Origin: Methylobacterium segetis
Lineage (GTDB): Bacteria; Pseudomonadota; Alphaproteobacteria; Rhizobiales; Beijerinckiaceae
Assembly (NCBI RefSeq): GCF_004348265.1
Contig: NZ_SMNT01000008.1
Span: 1-64,000, forward strand
Direction: 5' to 3'
Length of the DNA stretch: 64,000 bases
Made by a program: the position numbers and the translations under genes. This document shows, one piece after another, positions 56,267 to 64,000 of this stretch (the first letter of the stretch is position 1; the number at the start of each line of letters is the position of its first letter). Below the pieces are notes generated by a model. It was not told where the DNA came from. It saw only the letters and a list, made by a program, of their open reading frames with translations, and made no database searches.

Positions 56267-57439
56267 ATGCTCGACAGACGTCCCAGCCTCGACGCCGACC
56301 GCACCCGCCTGACCGCCATCGGCGCGGCCATCACCTGCATCGCGGTGGTCGGGATCGGCCTCAGCCTGTCGATTCCCCTCCTCTCGATCGAGATGGAGCG
56401 GATGGGGGCGTCGAGCACGCTGATCGGCGTGAACACCGCGGTCGCGGGGCTCGCGAGCATCGTCGTGGTGCCCTTCGTGCCGCGGCTCGCCCGCTCTCTC
56501 GGCGTCCTGCGGCTCCTGATGATCGCGATCATCGTCGGTGCCGCGAGCCTCGTCGCCTTCCGGATCGTGCCCGACATCGCGTGGTGGTTCCCCTTGCGCT
56601 TCGTGTTCTCGGCGAGCCTGGGCATCCTGTTCGTGCTGTCCGAGTTCTGGATCAACGAGGCGGCCCCGCCCGCGCGGCGCGGGCTCGTGATGGGCGTCTA
56701 CGCGACGGTGCTGGCGCTCGGCTTCGCGATCGGCCCGACGCTGCTCGCCTTTCTCGGCACGCAGGGGTTCCGGCCCTACCTCGCGGGGTCCGCCCTGTTC
56801 CTCGCCGGCCTCGTGCCCCTCCTCCTCGCCCGCCGCCTGTCGCCGCGCATCGACGAGACGCCGAGCCGGCGCCTCCTCGGCTACCTGCGCCTCGCCCCCG
56901 CCGCGACGCTCGCCGCCCTCGTCTACGGCGCGGTGGAGACGGGCGGCTTCGCGATCCTGCCCCTCTACGGCCTGCGCCTCGGCCTCGAGGCCGAGGCCGC
57001 GGCCGGCCTCGTCAGCGTGATCTCGCTCGGCAACGTGCTGTTCCAGATCCCCTTCGGCTGGCTCGCCGACCGGATGGACCGGCGCAAGGTCCTGCTGATC
57101 TCCGCCCTCGGCGGCGGCCTCGGGGCCGCGCTCATCCCGGCCGCCTCGGCGTCCGTCCCGGCGCTGATCGCGCTGCTCTTCGTCTGGGGCGGGATCGCCG
57201 GCACGCTCTACACGGTCGGCCTCGCCCATCTCGGGGCGAACGTCCGCGGCGCGGAGCTCGCGGGGGCCAACGCGGCCTTCGTCGTGCTCTACAATATCGG
57301 CCTGATGCTCGGCCCCCCGATCATCGGCGGCAGCATGGATCTCGTGCCGCCGCAGGGCTTCGCGTGGTCCCTCTGCGGCCTCTTCGCCGCCTACGCCCTG
57401 GTCGTGCTCTGGAGGCTGCGCCCGGCTGCCCCGCCTTGA
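56267..57439 (+). CDS. MFS transporter (390 aa)
   Basis: Major facilitator with twelve predicted helices. The loop 2-3 signature is degenerate ([20 protein letters not shown]) but the loop 8-9 copy is clear ([20 protein letters not shown]). Helix 5 has [20 protein letters not shown]. It resembles the drug/sugar-export (YcaD/Bcr-like) groups; substrate and direction cannot be read. It is same-strand with the Nudix gene 93 bases upstream and rpmG downstream. Confidence 0.88.
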   Translation: MLDRRPSLDADRTRLTAIGAAITCIAVVGIGLSLSIPLLSIEMERMGASSTLIGVNTAVAGLASIVVVPFVPRLARSLGVLRLLMIAIIVGAASLVAFRIVPDIAWWFPLRFVFSASLGILFVLSEFWINEAAPPARRGLVMGVYATVLALGFAIGPTLLAFLGTQGFRPYLAGSALFLAGLVPLLLARRLSPRIDETPSRRLLGYLRLAPAATLAALVYGAVETGGFAILPLYGLRLGLEAEAAAGLVSVISLGNVLFQIPFGWLADRMDRRKVLLISALGGGLGAALIPAASASVPALIALLFVWGGIAGTLYTVGLAHLGANVRGAELAGANAAFVVLYNIGLMLGPPIIGGSMDLVPPQGFAWSLCGLFAAYALVVLWRLRPAAPP

Positions 57440-57548
57440 CGGACGGCGCCCGATCGGGCATGGACGCGCCGGTATTCGGCCGGGCTTCCCCGGCCCTTTT
57501 GCGTTTCGCTCTCATGCGGAATGCCGCAATCCACAGGAGCGCCGCGCC

Positions 57549-57716
57549 ATGGCCAAGGCCGTCACCGTCAAGATCAAGCTCGTCTCCACCGCCGACACCG
57601 GCTACTTCTACGTCACGAAGAAGAACTCGCGCACGCAGACCGAGAAGCTCTCGATGAAGAAGTACGATCCCGTCGTGCGCAAGCACGTCGATTTCAAGGA
57701 AGCCAAGATCAAGTAA
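57549..57716 (+). CDS. rpmG: 50S ribosomal protein L33 (55 aa)
   Basis: Small ribosomal protein bL33: [20 protein letters not shown], then [20 protein letters not shown] and [14 protein letters not shown]. It matches the cysteine-free alphaproteobacterial form. It is followed by a good Rho-independent terminator. Confidence 0.97.
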   Translation: MAKAVTVKIKLVSTADTGYFYVTKKNSRTQTEKLSMKKYDPVVRKHVDFKEAKIK

Positions 57717-57753
57717 CCCGCGCCCGCCCGGCGAGAGCCGGCACGCGAGACAC

Positions 57754-57785
57754 GGGCCGCCCCGCAGCCGGGACGGCCCTTTTTC
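57754..57785 (+). terminator. Rho-independent terminator of rpmG
   Basis: GGGCCG (57754-57759) pairs with CGGCCC (57774-57779) and is followed at once by TTTTTC. It lies 37 bases past the rpmG stop. Confidence 0.85.
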
Positions 57786-57837
57786 ATGCGCCGGGCGCAT
57801 GCCCTGCCGGGTCGCGCCGTCCCCGGCCCGGCGCCGC

Positions 57838-58287
57838 TCAGCCCTTCTTGCGCAGGGGCCGCACGAGGCAGCCCGCGCCCTCCGAGAAGCCGGTCGCCGC
57901 GCAGAACGCGCGCAGGTCCGGCTGGTCCGCCTCCGCCAGCAGCTGCAGCGTGGCGCAACCCGCCATCCGCGCCGCCTGCGAGGCCGCCTTCAGAAGTTGC
58001 CGGCCGATGCCGCGGCGGCGCTCCTCCGGCCCGACCAGAAGCATCGTCACCTGCGCGACGGGCGAGGCCTGCTTCAGGTCGGGATACCAGTGCAGCGCGA
58101 CGATCCCGCTCGGCGGCCCCCATTCGAGGGCGAGAAGCGCCGTTCCGTGGCCGTAGCGCATCGCGTCGAGGCGCTCCGCCAGGGCGTGCGCGGGCACCGG
58201 GTGCCCGGATGCGCCCATCAATTCGGCGAGCCCGGCCGCGTCGGCCGCCGTCGCGGTGCGGATCTCCAATCCGTAGCGGTTCCCCAA
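57838..58287 (-). CDS. GNAT-family N-acetyltransferase (149 aa)
   Basis: Acetyl-CoA-dependent acetyltransferase. The CoA pyrophosphate-binding motif A appears as VTMLLVGPEERRRGIGRQLL. The N-terminal beta1-alpha1 (EIRTATAADAAGLAELMGAS) and the C-terminal FCAATGFSEGAGCLV are typical. The substrate is unknown. It is convergent with rpmG and divergent from the DUF2171 gene. Confidence 0.9.
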   Translation of the reverse strand: MGNRYGLEIRTATAADAAGLAELMGASGHPVPAHALAERLDAMRYGHGTALLALEWGPPSGIVALHWYPDLKQASPVAQVTMLLVGPEERRRGIGRQLLKAASQAARMAGCATLQLLAEADQPDLRAFCAATGFSEGAGCLVRPLRKKG

Positions 58288-58371
58288 CAGCCCCTCCGAT
58301 CAGCCGCCCGGTAGATAGGACAGGAACCGCGGCGGGCCCTCTCCGTTGGCGAACGGACAGGGAGTGAAACG

Positions 58372-58605
58372 ATGGTCGATGTCTCGCAGATCAAGGAACA
58401 CGCCGACGTGGTCGGGTCGGACGGCGCCCATGTCGGAACGGTCGACCATGTCGAGCACGGCGAGATCAAGCTCACGCGGAAGGATCCGGATGCCGGCGGC
58501 CTGCACCATTTCATCCCGGTCGACTTCGTGCAGTCGATCGACGGCAACACCGTGCGCCTCGACCGGCCGGCCGACGAGGTCAAGCGCGAGTGGTCGACCT
58601 CGTGA
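58372..58605 (+). CDS. DUF2171-domain protein (77 aa)
   Basis: Small PRC-barrel-like protein: VSQIKEHADVVGSDGAHVGT, then VDHVEHGEIKLTRKDPDAGG and HHFIPVDFVQSIDGNTVRLD. The VV/V(x)DxVEG-type repeat of DUF2171 is recognisable. Function is unknown; such proteins are common in soil and plant-associated alphaproteobacteria. Confidence 0.85.
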   Translation: MVDVSQIKEHADVVGSDGAHVGTVDHVEHGEIKLTRKDPDAGGLHHFIPVDFVQSIDGNTVRLDRPADEVKREWSTS

Positions 58606-58611
58606 GCGAGA

Positions 58612-58636
58612 CCGAGCCGGTGCGACGCCGGCTCGG
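58612..58636 (+). terminator. Hairpin after the DUF2171 gene
   Basis: Perfect 9-bp stem CCGAGCCGG / CCGGCTCGG with a 7-base loop, six bases after the stop codon. There is no T-run. Confidence 0.55.
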
Positions 58637-58961
58637 GATCCGGGGCGGTGAGGCCGCAGCGAGCGCGCGATCCTGGTCGGCGGGGCGACGGGGACCCGCA
58701 GCCCCGAACCCCGCGCAGAGATACCCGGATGCGCGCGGTGGTCATCAAGTGATCATTTCGTGTCGTCAGCCCATTCAAAGTACGACTTAAAGTAGAGCTC
58801 TGGACGAAAATTGCGGCACTGCGCGCCTTTTTCGCGCCTGATCTGCACAGGCCGTTAGCGCCGCTGCCCCATCATCGGGGCCTGCGCCGCGGATGCCGCG
58901 GCTGGCCAAGTGGCCGGCACGGCATGAGCTGCGGATCTTCTGCGCTTTCGGAGACGTACGG
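58637..58961. other. Intergenic region upstream of the chemoreceptor
   Basis: About 325 bases without a supported gene; an AT-richer patch (58739-58825) probably contains the promoter of the gene at 58962. Confidence 0.45.
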
Positions 58962-60440
58962 ATGCTTTCCTTCGGTGCCGGACAGGCCCGTGCTCAACTC
59001 GCGGCGATCGATCGCTCGCATGCGGTGATCGAGTTCGATCCCGACGGCACGGTGCTGACGGCCAATTCCGCCTTCCTCGACGTGATGGGCTACACGCTCG
59101 CGGATCTGCGCGGCCGCCACCACAGCCTGTTCGTCGCGCCGGAGGAGCGCGACAGTGCGGGTTATCGCACCTTCTGGGAGGATCTGCGCCGGGGCGAGAC
59201 CCGGAGCGCCGTCTTCCGGCGCTTCGCGAAGGGGCAGCGCGAGATCTGGATTCAGGCGAGCTACAACCCGATCCTCGACCGGAACGGACGGCCGGTCAGG
59301 ATCGTGAAATTCGCGACGGACATCACGGAGCAGAAGCGGCGGGAGATCGACACGGCCGGCCAGATCTCCGCCCTGCAGCGCTCGCTCGCCGTCATCGCCT
59401 TCCGGCCCGACGGCACGGTGATCACCGCGAATGCGAATTTCCTCGCCGTGACCGGCTACGCGCTCGACGAGGTGCAGGACCGCCATCACCGCCTGTTCGT
59501 GGACGACGCCGAGGCGGGTTCCACCGGCTACGCCGCCTTCTGGCAGGCGCTCGCGCGCGGAGAGTATCAGGCCGCCGAGTACAGGCGGCTGGGCAAGGGC
59601 GGCCGCGAGATCTGGATCCAGGCCACCTACAACCCGATCACCGGTGCCGACAGCCGCGTGATCAAGGTCGTGAAGTTCGCCACCGACGTCACCGCCCAGG
59701 TCCGCGAGCGGCAGCGCCGCGCCGCGGCGCAGCAGGCGATCGACGCCGACCTGACCGGCATCGGCGAGGCCGTGCACGGCGTGATGCGCCGGACCGGGGA
59801 CGCCTCCGGGCAAGCGCGGCAAATCTCCCGGGACCTCGCCGCTGTGGCCGCGGGCGCCGAGGAACTGGCGGCCTCGGTCGGCGAGATCGGTCAGCGGGTC
59901 GCGCACGCATCCGAGATCTCGGGACGGGCCGTGCAGGAGGCGGATCGCACCGGCCGCGTCGTGGCGGGCCTCACCGATCAGGCCGGTCGGATCACCGCGA
60001 TCATTGCCCTGATCGAGGGAATCGCACGGCAGACCAACCTGCTGGCGCTCAACGCGACGATCGAGGCCGCGCGTGCCGGCAGTGTCGGCAAGGGCTTCGC
60101 CGTCGTCGCGCAGGAGGTCAAGCTGCTCGCGGATCAAACCGCGCGGGCGACGCATCAGATCGCCGAGCAGATCGAGGCGACGCAATCCGCGACGCAGGAG
60201 GCGGTGGCGGCGATCGGCTCCATCCAGGGTACGATCCGGACGCTCGACGACATCGCGGCCGCCATCGCCGCTTCCGTCGAGGAGCAATCCGCCGTGACCC
60301 GGGAGATGTCGGAGTCGATGCAGGCCGCCTCCAGGGGCGCGGGCAGCGTCGCGGAAGGTCTCGAGGCGATCGCGCGGGAGGCCGAGACCGTCGACCAGTC
60401 CACGCGCCGGGTCCGCGCCGCCTCGCAGGCCGCCCTCTGA
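58962..60440 (+). CDS. Soluble methyl-accepting chemotaxis protein with two PAS domains (492 aa)
   Basis: Cytoplasmic chemoreceptor; no membrane helix is visible. Two related PAS domains (about 15-125 and 137-245) share parallel motifs ([16 protein letters not shown] / [27 protein letters not shown] / [11 protein letters not shown]), so they arose by duplication. The signalling hairpin is at about 290-480, with the conserved tip [20 protein letters not shown] followed by [23 protein letters not shown] 58962 gives a clean N-terminus. It probably senses a redox or oxygen cue through PAS-bound cofactor. No che genes are nearby. Confidence 0.9.
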   Translation: MLSFGAGQARAQLAAIDRSHAVIEFDPDGTVLTANSAFLDVMGYTLADLRGRHHSLFVAPEERDSAGYRTFWEDLRRGETRSAVFRRFAKGQREIWIQASYNPILDRNGRPVRIVKFATDITEQKRREIDTAGQISALQRSLAVIAFRPDGTVITANANFLAVTGYALDEVQDRHHRLFVDDAEAGSTGYAAFWQALARGEYQAAEYRRLGKGGREIWIQATYNPITGADSRVIKVVKFATDVTAQVRERQRRAAAQQAIDADLTGIGEAVHGVMRRTGDASGQARQISRDLAAVAAGAEELAASVGEIGQRVAHASEISGRAVQEADRTGRVVAGLTDQAGRITAIIALIEGIARQTNLLALNATIEAARAGSVGKGFAVVAQEVKLLADQTARATHQIAEQIEATQSATQEAVAAIGSIQGTIRTLDDIAAAIAASVEEQSAVTREMSESMQAASRGAGSVAEGLEAIAREAETVDQSTRRVRAASQAAL

Positions 60441-60583
60441 CGGGCATGGCGGTGAGCGGGGGCCATCGCGACGGTTGACGCACCCCAACAGCGCGTGAGC
60501 GTCGGGATCCGGCGCCTCGCGAGGGACCGGCGCAACCCTTCGCGGGCCTGTCGGTTAACTCAGGTTAATCGACGGGGTCCGCG

Positions 60584-60820
60584 ATGGACGAGAAGCTGAT
60601 CACGCTGAACAACGTCATCATCCAGGATTCCTCCGAGCGCTTGCTGGCGCAGCTCCGCGCGGAGGGCCTGCGCTACCGGATGTGGGTCACCGGCACCGCG
60701 CGGGGCAGCACCGTGCACATGCGCGTGCCCGGCCTGTGCCCCGAGATGAAGGCGCGCATCGTCGACGTGCTGGACGGTCGAGGCACGCAGCTCGACATCG
60801 AGGACGCGCAGATCGCCTGA
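60584..60820 (+). CDS. Small hypothetical protein (78 aa)
   Basis: I do not recognise it. It reads MDEKLITLNNVIIQDSSERL, then LAQLRAEGLRYRMWVTGTAR and ends with IVDVLDGRGTQLDIEDAQIA. It looks like a compact alpha/beta domain of the size of a single ferredoxin-like or BMC-like unit. It follows the chemoreceptor by about 140 bases on the same strand. Confidence 0.6.
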   Translation: MDEKLITLNNVIIQDSSERLLAQLRAEGLRYRMWVTGTARGSTVHMRVPGLCPEMKARIVDVLDGRGTQLDIEDAQIA

Positions 60821-60834
60821 GGCGCCCGGCGCCG

Positions 60835-60933
60835 TCACTTCGGGGTCGGCTTCTGCAGGGCGACGACCACGATGCCCACCGCGACGGCGAGGAGGACCAT
60901 CGCCAGCCCGTAATGCTCGATCAGGCTCTGCAT
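60835..60933 (-). CDS. Small single-pass membrane protein (32 aa)
   Basis: ATG 60933 is preceded by an exceptionally purine-rich GGGGAGGGG box. The peptide MQSLIEHYGLAMVLLAVAVG then IVVVALQKPTPK is one hydrophobic helix with short polar ends. It lies convergent to the gene at 60584. It is supported only by the strong RBS and the clean helix; homologues would be needed for certainty. Confidence 0.45.
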   Translation of the reverse strand: MQSLIEHYGLAMVLLAVAVGIVVVALQKPTPK

Positions 60934-61123
60934 CGTCCCCTCCCCTCGCGGCCCGTGCCGGTGCAGACGATAGCGCCGGCCGCCGAGATTCCCCAGGGGC
61001 AGAAGCAGGCCCCGGCGAGGATGCGCCGGGGCCGGCCGCGTGCCATGTCTCCGGTCGGGCCGGCCGTTCGGATCCGCCGACGCGGCCGCGCGCGCCCCGC
61101 AAACCTGCCTCCGGAGCCAGCCA

Positions 61124-61411
61124 ATGAAAGTCGCCGCAGACCTGTGCATCGTGCCGATGGGCGTGGGACCGTCGGTCTCCGCTTACGTGAAGGAAATCAA
61201 GGCCATCATCGAGGCGAGCGGGCTCGACGCCACGATGCATCCGAACGGCACGAACATCGAGGGCGAACTCGCCGAGATCTGCGCGCTCGCCGAGCGCTGC
61301 GAGGCGCGGCTGGCCGAGCTCGGCGTCCAGCGCACTTTCTTCACGCTGATCTTCTCGACCCGGCGGGACAAGGCGCAATCCATGGCGGACAAACTCGCGG
61401 CCGTATCCTGA
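61124..61411 (+). CDS. MTH1187/YkoF-type thiamine-binding family protein (95 aa)
   Basis: Small ferredoxin-fold protein: MKVAADLCIVPMGVGPSVSA, YVKEIKAIIEASGLDATMHP, NGTNIEGELAEICALAERCE. The VPxGxGxSVSxYV and H/NGTxIEG features define the MTH1187 (DUF77) family, some of whose members bind thiamine or its pyrimidine moiety. No thiamine genes are adjacent. ATG 61124 follows a GGAG box. Confidence 0.87.
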   Translation: MKVAADLCIVPMGVGPSVSAYVKEIKAIIEASGLDATMHPNGTNIEGELAEICALAERCEARLAELGVQRTFFTLIFSTRRDKAQSMADKLAAVS

Positions 61412-61508
61412 TCGGCCCTCGCCGCGCGCCCAACGCCGCCGATCTCGCTCGCTTGCCGACGTCACGAAGGTCTTCCTGATCGGCGTCGCCCGCCGCTTCG
61501 AGATCCGG

Positions 61509-61775
61509 ATGAGCGATGCGACGATGACGGTCACGCTCGACGGGCGCCGCCTCGTGAGCTTCACCGACACGGAGCGGCCCTATCGCGAGGGCAGGGTCGA
61601 CTTCTACACCGAGGACGCGAAGGTCGCCTTCGACAATGTCGAGGGCTCGGTGACCGACGATTTCGAGAGCGACGCGCCCCAGACGCTCGCCGACGGGTCG
61701 AGCGTCGGGACGCGCTGGGACACGGTCTGTCTCGGCTACGGCACGGGCGCCGTCACGAACCGGCTGGACTTCTGA
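61509..61775 (+). CDS. C-terminal fragment resembling a LamG/DUF1080-type domain (88 aa)
   Basis: The frame is open from 61413, and the fold-like text begins before the ATG (DVTKVFLIGVARRFEIRM), continuing TVTLDGRRLVSFTDTERPY and EGRVDFYTEDAKVAFDNVEG. This looks like the last strands of a concanavalin-like domain found in sugar-acting DUF1080 proteins. The N-terminal part and any good start are missing, so it is likely a decayed or truncated gene. Confidence 0.4.
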   Translation: MSDATMTVTLDGRRLVSFTDTERPYREGRVDFYTEDAKVAFDNVEGSVTDDFESDAPQTLADGSSVGTRWDTVCLGYGTGAVTNRLDF

Positions 61776-61805
61776 CCCGCGCCGGCTCCCCGCTCCCTCG
61801 ACGCT

Positions 61806-63137
61806 TCACTTGCCCGAGAGCAGCGGCGACCAGGTCGGGTCGGAGGCGTAGGAGGGCGTCGGCACGGGCTGCTCCACGCGGCCGGTGATATCGACCATGT
61901 AGAGCTTGCCGCCGCCCTGGCCGCCCGGATCGCGGAAGAACAATACGTACTGGCCGTTCGGTGCGAAGGTCGGCCCCTCGTTGTGGAAGCCTTCCGTCAG
62001 CACCCGCTCGCCCGAGCCGTCGGGCTTCATCACGCAGATCGCGAAGCCGCCCTTGCGCTGGCGGGTGAAGGCGATGAGGTCGCCCCGCGGCGACCAGGCC
62101 GGCTGGGAAGCCGAGCCCTCGCCGAAGGAGATGCGGGGGGGGTTTCCGCCGTCCGCGCCCATCACGTAGATCTGCTGCGAGCCGCCGCGGTCGGATTCGA
62201 ACACGATCTGGCTGCCGTCCGGCGAGTAGGTCGGCGAGGTGTCGATGGCCATGCCCTGGGTGATCGGGCGCTGCGCCTTCGAGGCGAGGTCCATGGTCAC
62301 GATGTCGGCGTTGCCGCCCTGCTGGACGCTGAGCACGAGGCGGCGCCCGTCCGGCGAGAAGCGCGGGCTCGCGCTCATCGAGTCGAAATTGCCGACCGCC
62401 TGCCGCGTGCCCGTCTCCAGGTTGATGACCTGGATGCGCGGCTGGTGGCCGGTCTGCTGCGTCATGAAGGCGATGTCCTGCGTCGCCGGCGAGTAGCGCG
62501 GCGCCACGATCGAGGTCTCGCCGGTGGTGAGCGCGCGCACGTTCGCCCCGTCCTGGTCCATCACCATCAGGCGCTTGCGGCGGTTCTCCTTCGGCCCCGA
62601 CTCGTCCACGAAGGCGATGCGGCTGTCGAAGAAGGGGCCCAGCCCCGTGATCTTGGTGTAGACCGCGTCCGAGACGAGGTGGCCGGTCCGCCGGGCATTG
62701 GCCGGGTCGGTGGCGTATTGCTGGCCCGTCATCTGCTGGCCGGACGTCACGTCCCAGAGCCGGAACTCGACCTTGAGGCGGCCGCCCCCGTCGCGGGAGA
62801 CGCGCCCCGTCACGAGGCCTTGGATGCCGGTGGCCCGCCACTTCTCGAAGCTCGGGGCCGCGTCGAAGGACGGGACTTCGGGGAAGCGCGCCTTCTCCAG
62901 CGGCGCGAAATAGCCCGAGCGCCGCAGGTTGTTCGTCACCACGCTCGAGACGAGGCTGCCGAGGCTCGGATCGCCGGAGAAGTCCGTCACCGCGATCGGC
63001 ATCGGCTGGAAGGCGCCGCCGCCGATGCGCAGCTGCAGCTGGGCCAGAGCGGGCGAGAGGCCGCCGAACAGGGCGAGCGCGAGGGCGGCGAGCAGCGTGG
63101 CGACGGTGCGGCGCCGCGGCGTCGGGCGATGAGGCAT
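61806..63137 (-). CDS. tolB: Tol-Pal system protein TolB (443 aa)
   Basis: Periplasmic beta-propeller protein of the Tol-Pal system, needed for outer-membrane integrity during division. It has a signal peptide (VATLLAALALALFGGLSPAL), the N-terminal domain (PMPIAVTDFSGDPSLGSLVS) and propeller repeats with SPDGRRLV, SPDGSQIVFESDRGGSQQIY and APNGQYVLFFRDPGG. Length is normal. It lies 58 bases downstream of tolA. Unusually, pal and cpoB do not follow; the next genes are on the other strand. Confidence 0.95.
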   Translation of the reverse strand: MPHRPTPRRRTVATLLAALALALFGGLSPALAQLQLRIGGGAFQPMPIAVTDFSGDPSLGSLVSSVVTNNLRRSGYFAPLEKARFPEVPSFDAAPSFEKWRATGIQGLVTGRVSRDGGGRLKVEFRLWDVTSGQQMTGQQYATDPANARRTGHLVSDAVYTKITGLGPFFDSRIAFVDESGPKENRRKRLMVMDQDGANVRALTTGETSIVAPRYSPATQDIAFMTQQTGHQPRIQVINLETGTRQAVGNFDSMSASPRFSPDGRRLVLSVQQGGNADIVTMDLASKAQRPITQGMAIDTSPTYSPDGSQIVFESDRGGSQQIYVMGADGGNPPRISFGEGSASQPAWSPRGDLIAFTRQRKGGFAICVMKPDGSGERVLTEGFHNEGPTFAPNGQYVLFFRDPGGQGGGKLYMVDITGRVEQPVPTPSYASDPTWSPLLSGK

Positions 63138-63195
63138 GGGGCTTCGCTTTTTTTCGGGAACGTCTGAGCTGTCTGGGAGGGGTTAGGCGGCGGCG

Positions 63196-64000
63196 TCAGG
63201 CCGCCGAGAACTCGAACTCCGCGTTGATGGCTTTCCAGTCGTGGTAGTACGGCGCGTACTGGGCCGGGATCTTGTAGGGCGCGCAGCGCCGAACGGCGCG
63301 GAGCGCGGCCTGGGCGATCGACTGGTCGACGGCGCTGGCACCGCCGCGCATGATCCGGGGCTCGGCGGCGAGCGAGCCGTTCTGGTTCAGGCGGATGTCG
63401 AGCATCGGCAGGACGACGCCCTGGGCGGCACCCGGCGGGGCCGAGTAGCACCGCTCGATCTGCTGCTGCAGCATGCCCACGAGGGCGTCGCGGAGCGAGG
63501 GCGACAGGCGCTGCGCCGTGCCGGTCGCGGCGCCGAGCGAGGCCGTGCGCTGCACCTCGTGCCCCGTCGCGCCGGTCGATTGCGAGGGCACCTTCGAGGC
63601 GAGCATCTGCCGGATGTCGCCCGCGTTGAACTTGTCGGCGAGCTCGGCCTGCTTCTTGGCCTTGGCGTCCGCATCGGCCTTGGCCTTCGCGTCGGCCACG
63701 GCCTTGGCTTTCGCCTTGGCGGCGGCCTCGGCCTTGGCGGCTTCCGCCTTGGCTTTCGCCTCGGCCTCCGCTTCGGCCTTCGCCTCGGCGATCTCCTTCT
63801 GGCGTTCGGCCTCGGCCTTGGCGGCTTCCGCTTTGGCTTTCGCCTCGGCCTCCGCCTTCGCCTTGGCCTCGGCTTTCTTCGCCTCCGCGACGGCCTTCGC
63901 CTCGGCGTCCGCCTTGGCCTTGGCTTTCGCCTCGGCCTTCGCCTTGGCCTCGGCGGCAGCGGCCTCCGCTTCCTGGCGCTCGATCAGCTTGTCGAGCTGC
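63196..64000 (-). CDS. tolA: TolA-type cell envelope protein, C-terminal part (runs off the window)
   Basis: Inner-membrane-anchored link of the Tol-Pal system. The visible part has a long Ala/Lys/Glu helical rod (bases about 63640-64000, AEAKAKAEAEAKAKAEAAKA-type repeats) and a C-terminal domain with SLRDALVGMLQQQIERCYSA and IRLNQNGSLAAEPRIMRGG, the TonB/TolA-like partner-binding fold. The membrane anchor lies beyond base 64000. It precedes tolB in the expected order. Confidence 0.93.
   Translation of the reverse strand, partial: QLDKLIERQEAEAAAAEAKAKAEAKAKAKADAEAKAVAEAKKAEAKAKAEAEAKAKAEAAKAEAERQKEIAEAKAEAEAEAKAKAEAAKAEAAAKAKAKAVADAKAKADADAKAKKQAELADKFNAGDIRQMLASKVPSQSTGATGHEVQRTASLGAATGTAQRLSPSLRDALVGMLQQQIERCYSAPPGAAQGVVLPMLDIRLNQNGSLAAEPRIMRGGASAVDQSIAQAALRAVRRCAPYKIPAQYAPYYHDWKAINAEFEFSAA

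Overview
The window is GC-rich alphaproteobacterial chromosome, most likely from the Methylobacteriaceae. The family assignment is an inference. It rests on the combination of an alphaproteobacterial nuo operon, a NuoE with a long C-terminal extension, a calcium-type PQQ alcohol dehydrogenase with its quinoprotein-relay genes, a tig-clpP-clpX-lon cluster, glnB-glnA, and many PAS/REC hybrid histidine kinases. Nearly all genes are dense and high-GC. AT-richer patches occur mainly in and beside a genomic island.

Layout. 1-5882 (minus): nuoG (partial), F, E, D, C, B, A of respiratory complex I. 6225-6301: tRNA-Asp. 6533-13592: mixed genes, including a catalase-like lipoprotein lacking the distal His, a CAP-domain lipoprotein, a Cys-rich flavoprotein next to a large hybrid histidine kinase, a CYTH protein and a Nudix hydrolase. 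13611-20393 (minus): a nine-gene coupled operon headed by a PQQ-dependent alcohol dehydrogenase and followed by a pentapeptide protein, cytochrome c550 (PedF type), cytochrome b561, a CXXCW-type rhodanese-like protein, a SoxYZ-like carrier and a zinc metallohydrolase. A divergent LuxR-type response regulator sits at 20694. 21396-22874: SelO.

23019-37708: a tRNA-Val integration hot spot. An intact tRNA-Val (37633-37708) shares an exact 52-bp direct repeat with 25054-25105, and a mutated third copy lies at 23019-23066. The 12.6-kb island between the exact repeats carries a P4-type integrase, an AlpA-like regulator, a protein with HUH-endonuclease motifs, a second tyrosine recombinase in a coupled three-gene operon, a cluster of inverted repeats, an orphan ParD coupled to a hybrid histidine kinase, and a bacteriophytochrome / response regulator / REC-HK-REC operon. 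The older flanking segment carries a PAP2-type membrane protein.

37850-44214: lon, clpX, clpP and tig (protein quality control), then tRNA-Leu. 44704-47683: a multicopper-oxidase-fold protein that has lost half its copper motifs, and the NAD(P)HX repair enzyme NnrDE. 47885-49755: glnB-glnA, with an in-frame amber codon inside glnA. A second in-frame amber interrupts the next gene, an alpha/beta hydrolase. 51156-61775: an FMN reductase, RNase R, a DUF983 protein, a Nudix hydrolase, an MFS transporter, rpmG, a GNAT protein, a DUF2171 protein, a soluble double-PAS chemoreceptor and small proteins. 61806-64000 (minus): tolB and the C-terminal part of tolA.

Functional picture: respiration (complex I), periplasmic alcohol oxidation feeding cytochrome c, nitrogen assimilation control and core proteostasis form the chromosomal backbone. 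The tRNA-Val island adds light- or redox-sensing two-component signalling.
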